Below, in pieces: positions 1-8,962 of a stretch of DNA of 64,000 nt. The position numbers and the translations under genes are program-made. Source of the stretch: QAMX01 sp964448855 (GTDB lineage Bacteria; Bacillota; Clostridia; Oscillospirales; QAMX01); assembly GCA_964448855.1 (NCBI GenBank), contig CAYUXI010000011.1, positions 1 through 64,000 of the forward strand, read 5' to 3'. Under the pieces are notes generated by a model, which was given only the letters and a program-made list of their open reading frames with translations, made no database searches and was not told the origin of the DNA. Within the stretch, counting starts at the first letter, position 1. Each line of letters opens with the position of its first letter.

Positions 1-231
1 AAAACCCTTGAAATACGGGGCTTTTCCGGTTTGTCGTAATTATACCGTAAGGGCACTCCTTCGCCTCTTTCATGATGCGTCATGGTGTCAATCCGAAAGT
101 TGTATCGTCCAGCATGGGGCACAGCTCCGTATCTGTTACGCTCAGCCTTTATAGTTGGGCTGATCTCCAATCGCAATCCGCGCTTCTTGACGCAAAACGG
201 ACATACCTTTCATAGGTATGTCCGTTCTTTT
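1..231. other. window edge, no supported gene
   Basis: I see no convincing gene in this edge stretch. A short minus-strand reading frame beginning at 73 runs off the window, but it has no ribosome binding site and is too short to judge. The only clear structure is the hairpin at 195-230. Confidence 0.5.
195..230 (-). terminator. terminator after tRNA-Ser
   Basis: A 12-13 bp stem (197-208 with 214-225, loop TTCAT) lies directly after the CCA end of the tRNA. It is followed on the minus strand by TTTT. T-runs flank both sides, so it may act in both directions. Confidence 0.75.
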
Positions 232-323
232 TGGCGGAGAAGGTGGGATTTGAACCCACGTGCCGCTCATCGCGACAACACGATTTCCAATCGTGCTCGT
301 TATGACCACTTCGATACTTCTCC
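232..323 (-). tRNA. tRNA-Ser (anticodon GGA)
   Basis: Read on the minus strand, the acceptor arm GGAGAAG (323-317) pairs with CTTCTCC (242-236), followed by discriminator G and an encoded CCA (234-232). The anticodon loop carries TTGGAAA, giving anticodon GGA, which reads UCC/UCU serine codons. The long variable arm is typical of serine tRNA, and the T-arm GGTTCAAATCC is intact. The 92-nt length including CCA fits. A consensus promoter lies about 65 bp upstream and a terminator directly downstream, so it is an independent transcription unit. Confidence 0.95.
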
Positions 324-388
324 GTATCAAGTGTCCTGACACACAAACAGTGGTCATCTCTGCTTATGCTCCGTCAAAACACTCGTAT

Positions 389-417
389 ATTATATCAGAC
401 GCAAGGGGATTTGTCAA
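389..417 (-). promoter_or_regulatory. promoter of tRNA-Ser
   Basis: On the minus strand TTGACA (417-412) and TATAAT (394-389) are separated by exactly 17 bp. The -10 box is preceded by TGA (extended -10). Both hexamers match the sigma-A consensus perfectly, as expected for a stable RNA gene. Confidence 0.85.
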
Positions 418-428
418 GAGGGAAAACG

Positions 429-450
429 ATTTTTTTGAAAAAATCGCGAA
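429..450 (-). terminator. possible terminator of citrate synthase gene
   Basis: An A/T-rich inverted repeat of the form CGATTTTTTT/AAAAAATCG lies just after the citrate synthase stop codon and before the tRNA promoter. On the minus strand it is followed by TTTT. It is weak because the stem is nearly all A/T. Confidence 0.4.
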
Positions 451-452
451 AT

Positions 453-1820
453 TCAACGCTGGTCAAGCGGCGTGTACACCTGCTCCGACGCAATATTTTT
501 ATAGGCCGGGCGGATAATCTTGCCCGCATTGGTCAATTCCTCTAAACGGTGCGCACTCCACCCCGCAATTCGCGCTATGGCGAAGATCGGCGTGTAGAGC
601 TCAAGCGGCAAATCCAGCATATTGTAGGCAAAACCGCTGTAAAAGTCAATGTTGGCACTGACACCCTTATAGATCTTCCGCTCCTGTGCGATGATCTGCG
701 GAGCCAGACGCTCCACACGGGCGTACAGCGCATAGTCCTTTTCGCGGTGCTTCTCCACAGCCAGCTTCTCAACGAAGCTGCGCAAAATGGTGGCGCGCGG
801 GTCGGAGAGGGAATAGACGGCGTGCCCCATCCCGTAAATCAGCCCGGCGTGATCAAAGGCTTCTTTGTGCAGCAACGCCCGCAGGTAGGCGGCAATCTCT
901 TCATCGTCCTGCTCATCGCGGATGCACTGCTTCATATCCTCGAACATCCGGACAACCTTGATGTTGGCACCGCCGTGCTTCGGTCCCTTCAGAGAACCGA
1001 GCGCTGCGGCCATAACGGAATAGGTATCCGTACCGGAAGAGGAGACAACGTGCGTGGTGAAGGTCGAGTTGTTGCCGCCGCCATGCTCTGCGTGCAGCAC
1101 CAGCGCCAAATCCAGAACGTGTGCCTCCAGCGACGAGTATTTGCAGTCGTCCCGGAGCAGCATGAGAATGTTCTCCGCCGTCGAAAGCCCCTCGTGCGGG
1201 ACGTGAATGAACAGGCTCTGGCCGTCGTGATAATGCCGGAACGCCTGATAGCCATAGACCGAGAGCAGCGGGAACAGTGCAATCAGCTGCAAGCACTGGC
1301 GCAGCACGTTTTCCGGAGAAACGTCATCTGCGTTCGTATCATACGAATACAGCGTCAGCACGCTGCGTGCCAGCGTGTTCATCATGTCACGGCTGGGCGC
1401 CTTCATAATGATGTCGCGCACAAAGCTGGTGGGCAATGTCCGATATCCGGCCAGAATGGACTGAAACTGTTCCAGCGCCGAACGATCCGGCAAATGGCCA
1501 AAGAGCAGCAGATAGGCGACTTCTTCAAACCCAAACCGCCCATCCGCGAGAAATCCGTTCACGAGGTCTTCGATTCGATAGCCGCGGTAAAACAATTCGC
1601 CGTCTGCCGGGCATTTTTCACCGTCCACCATGTTGAATGCACGAATATCTGAAATCTTCGTCAGACCGGTCAGAACACCGTTGCCGTTTAGATCACGGAG
1701 ACCACGCTTGACATCATAAAGCCTGTAAAGCTCCGGGTCAATGGCCGAACAGTCTACCGCCTGTTTGGCAAGTGCTGCGACTGCAGGTGTAATTTCGGAA
1801 TATTTGTTGAGTTCTGCCAT
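453..1820 (-). CDS. gltA: citrate synthase
   Basis: Condenses acetyl-CoA and oxaloacetate to citrate, the entry step of the oxidative TCA branch that supplies 2-oxoglutarate for glutamate in fermenting clostridia. The 455-residue protein carries the family signature with the first catalytic His in HAEHGGGNNS (about residue 243), the second in GMGHAVY (about 330) and the catalytic Asp in NIDFYSGF (about 390). The N-terminal extension of about 60 residues is usual for this clostridial subtype. I chose the ATG at 1820 because AAAGGAG lies 7 bases upstream; a start 15 codons earlier lacks such a site. A 2-methylcitrate synthase activity cannot be excluded, but no prp genes are nearby. It appears to be monocistronic. 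Confidence 0.93.
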   Translation of the reverse strand: MAELNKYSEITPAVAALAKQAVDCSAIDPELYRLYDVKRGLRDLNGNGVLTGLTKISDIRAFNMVDGEKCPADGELFYRGYRIEDLVNGFLADGRFGFEEVAYLLLFGHLPDRSALEQFQSILAGYRTLPTSFVRDIIMKAPSRDMMNTLARSVLTLYSYDTNADDVSPENVLRQCLQLIALFPLLSVYGYQAFRHYHDGQSLFIHVPHEGLSTAENILMLLRDDCKYSSLEAHVLDLALVLHAEHGGGNNSTFTTHVVSSSGTDTYSVMAAALGSLKGPKHGGANIKVVRMFEDMKQCIRDEQDDEEIAAYLRALLHKEAFDHAGLIYGMGHAVYSLSDPRATILRSFVEKLAVEKHREKDYALYARVERLAPQIIAQERKIYKGVSANIDFYSGFAYNMLDLPLELYTPIFAIARIAGWSAHRLEELTNAGKIIRPAYKNIASEQVYTPLDQR

Positions 1821-1967
1821 AAATAATCTCCTTTCCGAAAGGAAGTGGGAATCATCCATATACAAAATGTATCATAACATAAATCGACTGAAAAAAGGTG
1901 AACATGATGTAAATTTTTTCAAGATCGACAAAGATTGATCAAAAACGAATTCGAAGCCACAACAAAC

Positions 1968-2001
1968 TGACGCCGAACTGCTTGCTTGAAATTCGGCGTC
2001 A
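1968..2001 (-). terminator. hairpin at end of glycogen operon
   Basis: A 10-bp perfect stem TGACGCCGAA/TTCGGCGTCA with a 14-nt loop follows the stop codon of the last glg-operon gene. The U tract is weak (GTTTGTTG), so this could be a terminator or a 3'-stabilising hairpin. Confidence 0.55.
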
Positions 2002-2018
2002 TCATGAAAAGGAAGGAT

Positions 2019-3908
2019 CTAAAAGATGGCTCCGCCAGACGGCGGCAGTGTCCCATGGATGCAGGGACAGCTCGCAATCAGCGGACTGGCGCAGAAGTCG
2101 GGCAGGGGAGCTGGTTGGTCGGTTGGGTTGATCACAATCCACCGCGTTTCGGCGGTCGATTGCCGCCGAATCATAAGCAGCCCGTCCTGCGCCTGGAGCA
2201 GGAGCTGCCCGCGTCGCAGCGCATCGGACCTTGTCCGGAGGGCAGCCAGTTCCGAATAGAACGCGTGCAGCGAGTCTGCATCGGAATGGCCAACTTCATC
2301 CCATGGGAAGGTTGCACGATTGAACGGGTCCATGCAGCCCTCCAGCCCCATTTCGTCCCCGTAGTAAATCGACGGGATGCCCGGCCATGCAAACAGCAGC
2401 AGCGCCGCCGTTTTGTGAAGCGTGAGCGCCTGCCTGCGTGCCTCCGAAGAGAGCGCGAAATGTGCCTGCTCCTCACGGGTGAGCGCCGTCGGATCCTCTG
2501 AGGCACCCAAAAGCGTCGTGATTCGACAGACATCGTGCGTGGACAGAAAATTCATGCAGGAGAAAAATGACGGCGACGGATAGTTGGAGGCGAGCAGCGC
2601 CATCTCCTGACAAAATGCAGACGCATCCATCTCCCGGCGCAGAAGGCGGAGAATCCGTTCGCGGAGGGGATAGTTCATGACGGAGTCGAGCTGTCTGCCG
2701 AGCAAAAACTGCCGCAAATTGCCGTAGCTGACCTTGTTGGAGGCGTCCTCCCAGACTTCGCCGACAATCCATGCATCCGGATTGGCCGCCTTGACGGATT
2801 GCCGGAACTGCTCTAAGAACAGATCGGGCAGCTCATCGGCGACATCCAGACGCCAGCCGGAAGCACCCGCAGTCAGCCACCGACGGGCAATCCCGTCACG
2901 GCCGGTGATGAATTCGAGATACGAGGGCTCCGTTTCATCGACATCCGGAAGCGACCAGACATCCCACCAGCACTCGTACTTCGTCGGATAGGTTTCAAAC
3001 CGGTACCATTTGTAATACGGTGAATCGACCGAGTCACACGCACCGTTTGGCGGGTAGGTGCCCTCCCGATTGAAATAGATGCTGTCCGAACCCGTATGAG
3101 AAAAGACGCCGTCACAAATCACACGAATATGGAGCGCCTTGGCCGAATCACAGAGCCGCCGGAAATCCTCATTGGTTCCGAGCAGCGGATCAATCCGCGT
3201 GTAGTCGCCGGTGTCATACCGGTGATTGGAGTACGCCTGAAAAATTGGGTTGAGGTACAAAACGGTGATGCCGAGCTTCTTCAGCTCAGGCAGCTTTTCT
3301 TCGATTCCACGCAGATTCCCGCCGAAAAAATCGTCTGCGGCGTAATACCCTTTTGAGGGATCCGGCAGATAATCGACCGGCTCATTCCACACGCTGTGCA
3401 GCTTCCGGCCAGTGACCTGCGTCTCGCCATTTGGACTCCGATAGAATCGGTCAGGGAAAATCTGGTAGAGCACGCCATCCATGACCCAGTCCGGAACCGA
3501 GAGCTGCCGGTCAAAAACCGTCAGCTGGAAGCTGGCGTAGTCGTCGCATTCCGTGCAGAAGACGCCCTCCGACAGCGAACCCACCGGCCGACAATAGGCC
3601 GTCGAACCGTCCGGCAGATGGATATCAAAACGATACCAGACGAGCTGGGGCGTGAGTGGAACCGAATAGGCGACCTCCCACAGACTGCCGCAGCGATGCA
3701 TGGGCAGATACGAGACCGCCTGATCTGCCCAAACGCGCAGGCAGACGGCTTCAGGTGCCAAAGACGGTTGGACGTAAACACGCAGATAGACCGTCTGACC
3801 GGTCGGAACTGCCCCAAAGGGGAGACGGTACACGCCGGAAAACAGATTGTGATAGGCCAGTGCGTCCAGAGGCCGCCGGGAGGCGGCAGACGAAATCGGA
3901 GCCATCAT
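2019..3908 (-). CDS. GH13 alpha-amylase / neopullulanase-like alpha-glucanase
   Basis: Predicted intracellular alpha-glucan hydrolase that would trim glycogen or maltodextrins alongside the phosphorylase. The 629-residue protein has an N-terminal beta-sandwich region of about 120 residues (CBM34-like by position) and then the GH13 barrel. Region I is DGVFSHTG (about residue 270), region II GWRLDVADE with the Asp nucleophile (about 353), region III VGEVWED with the Glu acid/base (about 384), and region IV NFLSTHD (about 456). No signal peptide is present, which fits a cytosolic role in glycogen turnover. The start overlaps the glgP stop codon as ATGATG, implying translational coupling. Exact specificity (cyclomaltodextrinase, neopullulanase or debranching) cannot be read from motifs. 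Confidence 0.88.
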   Translation of the reverse strand: MMAPISSAASRRPLDALAYHNLFSGVYRLPFGAVPTGQTVYLRVYVQPSLAPEAVCLRVWADQAVSYLPMHRCGSLWEVAYSVPLTPQLVWYRFDIHLPDGSTAYCRPVGSLSEGVFCTECDDYASFQLTVFDRQLSVPDWVMDGVLYQIFPDRFYRSPNGETQVTGRKLHSVWNEPVDYLPDPSKGYYAADDFFGGNLRGIEEKLPELKKLGITVLYLNPIFQAYSNHRYDTGDYTRIDPLLGTNEDFRRLCDSAKALHIRVICDGVFSHTGSDSIYFNREGTYPPNGACDSVDSPYYKWYRFETYPTKYECWWDVWSLPDVDETEPSYLEFITGRDGIARRWLTAGASGWRLDVADELPDLFLEQFRQSVKAANPDAWIVGEVWEDASNKVSYGNLRQFLLGRQLDSVMNYPLRERILRLLRREMDASAFCQEMALLASNYPSPSFFSCMNFLSTHDVCRITTLLGASEDPTALTREEQAHFALSSEARRQALTLHKTAALLLFAWPGIPSIYYGDEMGLEGCMDPFNRATFPWDEVGHSDADSLHAFYSELAALRTRSDALRRGQLLLQAQDGLLMIRRQSTAETRWIVINPTDQPAPLPDFCASPLIASCPCIHGTLPPSGGAIF

Positions 3909-6328
3909 ACGCTGAGATGCCAGACCTTTTCATTGTATTCTGCAATCGAACGATCGGACGAGAAAAAGCCGGAACGCGCAATGTTGCGGGCAGACGAAGC
4001 ATTCCAAGCGGATGCATCGGTGTAGTGCGCCGCAATGCGCTCCTGTGCAGCTGCGTAATCTGCAAAATCCGTCAGACAGAGGTAGGGATCCGCGATCCCG
4101 CCGTCTCCGTTCAACAGGTAGTTTTTGAGCGACGCGACATTTGCGGGCAATGTGCCGTCGGCCAGCGCGTTGACCACGCGGGCAAGCAGTTCGTTCTGCG
4201 CACACAGCTTTTCCGGCGGTGTGCGGCCATAGCGAAATACATTGTCCACCTGGTCGGCGTGAAGCCCAAAGAGGAAAATATCCTTCCCGTCCAGCAGGCG
4301 GTTCATTTCCACGTTCGCACCGTCCAGCGTACCGATGGTGAGCGCGCCGTTCAGCATAAATTTCATGTTGCCGGTGCCGGACGCCTCTTTCCCCGCGAGA
4401 GAAATCTGTTCGCTGACATCCGCAGCGGGGATGATCAGGGACGCCTTTGTGACGTTGTAGTTTTCAATGAAAACAACGCGCAGCATCCCGTGAACCGCCG
4501 GGTCGTTGTTGACGAGATTGGCAATGGCGTGAATCAGCGAGATGATCTGCTTGGCACGTGTGTAGCCGGGGGACGCCTTGGCGCCGAAGAAGAACGTGCG
4601 CGGAACGGCGGGCATGACGCCGTTTTCGACGATGTCGAAATACAGATACAGAATGTGCAGCGCATTCAACAGCTGCCGCTTGTATTCGTGCAGCCGCTTG
4701 ACCTGAATGTCAAAAATGGAATCGGGATCCAGCCGAACGGATTGTACACGGTTGACCGCTTCGATCAGGCGCAGCTTGTTGGCGCGTTTGACAGCAGCCA
4801 GCCGTTCCAGAAATGCTGCATCGTTTGCATACGCTTCCAGCTCGGAAAGATGCGTGAGATCCTGCGTAAAGGCGCGGCTTCCCAGCGTGTCCGCGATCAA
4901 ATCGCACAGGGGTGGGTTCGCCTGCAACAGCCAGCGGCGCGGCGTGACACCGTTTGTGATGGCGATGATCTGATCGGGGTGCATCCGATGAAAATCGGCA
5001 AACAGACTGGACTTCAAAATATCGGTATGCAGCTCGGAAACGCCGTTGACCTTGTGGCAGACATTCATACAGAGGTTGGCCATCCGGACTGAGTGATACC
5101 CGATCACAGCGGTGTGCTCAGCAACCTCCGAACCGAAGCGTGCTGCGGTGTCCAGCCGTGCGCGGCGATCCATTTCACAGAGAATCATGTAAATCCGCGG
5201 CAAGAGATTCTGAACCAGATAGCACGGCCAGGTCTCCAGAGCTTCGCTCATGATGGTGTGGTTGGTATAGGAGAAAACCGCACGACAGATTCGATCGGCG
5301 TCGTCCCAGGACATACGCTCCTGATCCACCAACAGTCGCATCAACTCGGCAATTGCGATGGACGGATGTGTATCGTTGATCTGAATCGCCACATAATCCG
5401 GCAGCTGACTGAGCGGCAGCCCCTGCGCTTTGTGGCGCTTCAGCAGGTACTGCAGCGTGGCCGAAGTGAAGAAATACTGCTGACGCAGCCGCAGGCTCTT
5501 TCCTGCGTTGTGGCTGTCATTCGGATAGAGAATCCGGGAAATCGTCTCCGCCAGCTCCCGCTCCGCACTCGCCTTGACATAGTCGCCTTCGGAAAAGGAA
5601 CGCATATCGATGATCTCCGGCGAACGTGCGCTCCAAATGCGAAGCGTGTTGCAGAAGTGGTTCTCATACCCGCAAACCGGAATGTCATAGGGAACAGCAA
5701 TCACACGATCCGGGTTTTCCAGCTCAAAGCAGAGCCGCCCGGTTTCATCCGTGTATTCCCGCACTGTGCCGTTGAAGCAGACCTCAACCGATTCCTCCGG
5801 CCGCGCAACCTCCCATTCACAGCCGTCAAAGAGCCAGCGATCCGGCAGCTCCACCTGCTCACCCTCTACGATTTTTTGCCGGAACAGCCCCAGCTCATAG
5901 CGGATGCCGCAGCCGACCGCGGGCAGGGAAAGCGTCGCCAGAGAATCCAGAAAACAGGCGGCCAATCGACCGAGTCCGCCGTTGCCCAGACCCGGCTCCC
6001 GTTCGGCGTCCTCCAGGTCGGTGAGCTCAATGTCGAGCTCGGATAAAGCATCCCGATAGAGCGCATATTTGCCCAGCGCAGTTAAGTTGGCACCGAGAAA
6101 TTTGCCGGTCAAAAATTCCATGGAGAGGTAGTAGAGTACCTTTTTCCGCTCTCCTGTCACGCGATTGACCGAGGTCAGCCAATCCTCCATGATCTCGTCG
6201 CGCACCGTCATGGCAACGGCCTGATACCGCTGAAGCGTTGAGGCGCTCTTGATATCTTTCCCAAACTGGCGCTTCAGCTTTTCTGAAACGCTAAGCTGAA
6301 TTCGTTTCTTTTCACCCGTGATATCCAT
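3905..6328 (-). CDS. glgP: glycogen/maltodextrin phosphorylase
   Basis: Releases glucose-1-phosphate from the non-reducing ends of glycogen using phosphate and pyridoxal phosphate. The GT35 PLP site is intact: GTGNMKFMLNG, with the Schiff-base Lys near residue 655. Length is about 807 residues, normal for the bacterial family. An upstream in-frame ATG at 6349 directly abuts the glgA stop (TAAATG) but has no ribosome binding site; the ATG at 6328 has GAGG 7 bases upstream and is preferred. It is the fifth gene of the glgBCDAP-amylase operon, so synthesis and degradation genes share one transcript. Flux control must therefore lie mainly at enzyme level. Confidence 0.93.
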   Translation of the reverse strand: MDITGEKKRIQLSVSEKLKRQFGKDIKSASTLQRYQAVAMTVRDEIMEDWLTSVNRVTGERKKVLYYLSMEFLTGKFLGANLTALGKYALYRDALSELDIELTDLEDAEREPGLGNGGLGRLAACFLDSLATLSLPAVGCGIRYELGLFRQKIVEGEQVELPDRWLFDGCEWEVARPEESVEVCFNGTVREYTDETGRLCFELENPDRVIAVPYDIPVCGYENHFCNTLRIWSARSPEIIDMRSFSEGDYVKASAERELAETISRILYPNDSHNAGKSLRLRQQYFFTSATLQYLLKRHKAQGLPLSQLPDYVAIQINDTHPSIAIAELMRLLVDQERMSWDDADRICRAVFSYTNHTIMSEALETWPCYLVQNLLPRIYMILCEMDRRARLDTAARFGSEVAEHTAVIGYHSVRMANLCMNVCHKVNGVSELHTDILKSSLFADFHRMHPDQIIAITNGVTPRRWLLQANPPLCDLIADTLGSRAFTQDLTHLSELEAYANDAAFLERLAAVKRANKLRLIEAVNRVQSVRLDPDSIFDIQVKRLHEYKRQLLNALHILYLYFDIVENGVMPAVPRTFFFGAKASPGYTRAKQIISLIHAIANLVNNDPAVHGMLRVVFIENYNVTKASLIIPAADVSEQISLAGKEASGTGNMKFMLNGALTIGTLDGANVEMNRLLDGKDIFLFGLHADQVDNVFRYGRTPPEKLCAQNELLARVVNALADGTLPANVASLKNYLLNGDGGIADPYLCLTDFADYAAAQERIAAHYTDASAWNASSARNIARSGFFSSDRSIAEYNEKVWHLSV

Positions 6329-6349
6329 TGATTTTCCTCGAATTTCCAT

Positions 6350-7789
6350 TTAGATTGATTCCGGAATCGCCTGACCGAGCGCCTGTGCATACAGCGCCAC
6401 ATAAGCGGAAGCCGACTGCTTCCAGGAGAAATCCTGTGTCATGGCGCGCTGCATGAGCTTCTTCCAGAGCTTCGGGTCATTCTCATAAAATGAAAGCGCA
6501 CGGCGAATCGTGAAGGCGAGATCGTGCGCGGCGTATGGCGCAAAGGTAAATCCGTAGCCACTGCCGTCCTGTTCATTGTATGGCCGCACCGTATCGTACA
6601 GACCGCCCGTTTCACGGACAAGCGGCAGCGTGCCGTATTTCATGGCAATCAGCTGCGTCAGACCGCAGGGCTCAAACCGACTGGGGACGAGCAGAAGATC
6701 GGAACCGGCATAGATGCGCTGCGCCAGATCGCCGTCATAGCGTAGAATCGCCCGCATATTGTCATATCGCGCCGAGAGGGAGGCAAACAGGGATTCGTAT
6801 TGCGCCTCTCCGGTTCCGAGGACAACGAGCGAAAAGCGGTTTTCCTGCAAGAGCGATTCGGCGCATTCGGACAGAATATCCAGCCCCTTCTGATCAACCA
6901 GCCGTGAAATCACCGAAATGATCATCTTCTCGCCGTCCAGCGAAAGCTCATCGGCAAGTGATTGCTTGCAGATCTGCTTGCCGGCCAAATTCCGCGGCCC
7001 ATAAGCGGCGGCGATTTTCGGGTCGGTTCGCGGATGAAATACGCCGTAGTCGATGCCGTTCAGAATCCCGGAATAATCCCCGGAACGGCTGCGCAGAACA
7101 CCGTCCAGCTGTTCACCATATTCCGGCGTCAGCGTTTCAACCGCATAGCGCGGGCTGACCGTGTTGACCTTGTCCGAATGGAGGATGCCGCCCTTCAAGA
7201 TGTTTGCAGCGCCGTAAAACTCCAGCCCTTCCATCGTGAAAAGAGAGGCCGGAAGCCCCGTTAAGTCGCGCAAATCGGAAATCCCGAAAATGCCCTGATA
7301 ACGGAGATTATGAATCGTCAACACCGTTTTCAGGTTCAATGCCGGATACTGATACCGGAGCAAAACCGGAATCAATGCAGTCTGCCAGTCATTGACGTGA
7401 ATGAGCTCCGGTGCAAAGTCCAAATGAGGCAGAGCTTCCAGAATGGCGCGGCAAAAGAAAACCGTTCGTTCAATTTCGCCGCTGCCGCTATACCCGTAGA
7501 CACTGCCGCCAAAGTACTCTTCGTTGTCAATCAGGTAAACGGTAACGCCCTGATACACCGTTCGAAACAGCCCGACATACTTGTAGGCCGAACCGATCAG
7601 CACCGTAAAATCTGTGACAAACTCGAAGGAACGGACATATTTTTCGGGGATGACGCCGTATTTTGGCATGATCAGACGGACGTCATGACCGAGCGCACAC
7701 AGCGCACCGGGCAATGCCCCGGCAATATCGCCAAGGCCACCGACCTTGGCAAATGGAGCAGCCTCCGAGACTGCAAAAAGAATCTTCAC
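6350..7789 (-). CDS. glgA: glycogen synthase (ADP-glucose)
   Basis: GT5 enzyme that extends alpha-1,4-glucan chains from ADP-glucose made by GlgC/GlgD. The N-terminus has the nucleotide-sugar loop KVGGLGD about 16 residues in. The C-terminal retaining-GT motif SRFEPCGLTQL is present. I chose the GTG at 7789 because it gives the family-typical beginning VKILFAVSE and has GGTGAT a few bases upstream. A TTG eight codons earlier is less likely. The gene is separated by about 40 bp from glgD and abuts glgP. Confidence 0.93.
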   Translation of the reverse strand: MKILFAVSEAAPFAKVGGLGDIAGALPGALCALGHDVRLIMPKYGVIPEKYVRSFEFVTDFTVLIGSAYKYVGLFRTVYQGVTVYLIDNEEYFGGSVYGYSGSGEIERTVFFCRAILEALPHLDFAPELIHVNDWQTALIPVLLRYQYPALNLKTVLTIHNLRYQGIFGISDLRDLTGLPASLFTMEGLEFYGAANILKGGILHSDKVNTVSPRYAVETLTPEYGEQLDGVLRSRSGDYSGILNGIDYGVFHPRTDPKIAAAYGPRNLAGKQICKQSLADELSLDGEKMIISVISRLVDQKGLDILSECAESLLQENRFSLVVLGTGEAQYESLFASLSARYDNMRAILRYDGDLAQRIYAGSDLLLVPSRFEPCGLTQLIAMKYGTLPLVRETGGLYDTVRPYNEQDGSGYGFTFAPYAAHDLAFTIRRALSFYENDPKLWKKLMQRAMTQDFSWKQSASAYVALYAQALGQAIPESI

Positions 7790-7832
7790 GAAAAGATCAC
7801 CGCCGCTTTGCAAATAAGATGAGAAAAATCGC

Positions 7833-8957
7833 TTAAATCACTGTGTTTTTGCCGACCACAACCGGGAAGTCCGGCTGCCCGATCAGACGCTTTCCAACAC
7901 GAATCGTTACGTTTTTGTCCAGAATGGCGCATTCCAGATCGGCGCCGGAGGCAATGTGCGAGTTCTGCATGATGATGGAGTTGCGAACGCGGGCACCTTC
8001 TTCAATCGTGACGCCGCGGAAAATGACACAGTTTTCAACACTGCCCTGAATCACGCAGCCGTCGCCGACCATGGAGTTGGCAACGTGCGCGTGTTCGCCG
8101 TAGAAGGTCGGAACCTGATCCTTGATTTTGGTATACACCGGATTGTCAGCCGGGAAGAGCTCCGCACAGACAGACGGATCCAGAAACCGCATATTCTCCC
8201 GATAGTAGGAGAGCGCCGAGTCGAAAAAGCCGACGTGGCCGTCATAGCGATACGCGTGAATTTTCAGCCGATCCAGATTGCGGATGACGGCGTCTACCAG
8301 AAAATCATGCATTCCGTGAGACGTGCAGCGCGCAATCTGCTGCTCCAAAAAGCTCTTTTTCATAAACCAGACATCCATGGAGCGCAGCTCACCCGGACGA
8401 ATTCCACTCCGCGCACGCATATCGGTGACACGCCCGGATTCGTCCGCCGTCATGCCGACGAGACGGGATGCATCTCCGGTACCGGTGGGTGGAACAGGGC
8501 AGCACATGACTGTCACGTCCGCGCCGGAGCGGATGTGCTGCTCGCGGAGCTGATAAAACGTCGTGTGGAACAGCGCGTTGCACCCGCAGAGCAGAACATA
8601 ATCCTGCTTGGATGCAGAGAGATAGCCGGAAATGCCGTCCAGAACATCCAAATCGCCGCGGAACGAGTCCATGTGCTTGACATTGACATCCGGCGGCAAA
8701 ACAAACAGACCGTACAGCTTGCGGTTCAAATCCCATTCCTTACCGCTGCCCAGATGATCCATCAGCGAACGGTAAGCCGTCAATGTGGGGACACCAACGT
8801 TGGTAATCCCGGAATTGACCATGGAGGACAGCAGAAAATCGATCAGCCGGTAACGGCCGCCAACCGGCAGCGCAGCGACGGAGCGTACCCGCGTCAGCTC
8901 TCCCAGCTGGGATGCGTCTTCAACGCCTGCGAGAATAATGCCCAATGTGTCATTCAT
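7833..8957 (-). CDS. glgD: glucose-1-phosphate adenylyltransferase regulatory subunit GlgD
   Basis: Non-catalytic partner of GlgC in Bacillota, forming a heterotetramer that raises ADP-glucose pyrophosphorylase activity. The 374-residue protein has the nucleotidyltransferase fold but lacks the GGxGxRL loop of GlgC; the equivalent region reads ILAGVEDASQLGEL. This loss is the hallmark of GlgD. The C-terminus contains left-handed beta-helix hexapeptides (such as ARVRNSIIMQNSHI). The start at 8957 has GAGAGG about 9 bases upstream, only 5 bp after the glgC stop codon. Confidence 0.93.
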   Translation of the reverse strand: MNDTLGIILAGVEDASQLGELTRVRSVAALPVGGRYRLIDFLLSSMVNSGITNVGVPTLTAYRSLMDHLGSGKEWDLNRKLYGLFVLPPDVNVKHMDSFRGDLDVLDGISGYLSASKQDYVLLCGCNALFHTTFYQLREQHIRSGADVTVMCCPVPPTGTGDASRLVGMTADESGRVTDMRARSGIRPGELRSMDVWFMKKSFLEQQIARCTSHGMHDFLVDAVIRNLDRLKIHAYRYDGHVGFFDSALSYYRENMRFLDPSVCAELFPADNPVYTKIKDQVPTFYGEHAHVANSMVGDGCVIQGSVENCVIFRGVTIEEGARVRNSIIMQNSHIASGADLECAILDKNVTIRVGKRLIGQPDFPVVVGKNTVI

Positions 8958-8962
8958 CGAAA

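Noticed and set aside
1..140. Possible gene or integrase fragment running off the left edge
   Set aside because: Too short, no ribosome binding site, no recognisable motif.
3656..5092. Long plus-strand frame (478 codons) opposite glgP and the amylase gene
   Set aside because: Low-complexity, Arg/Gln-rich translation without motifs, antisense to clear enzymes.
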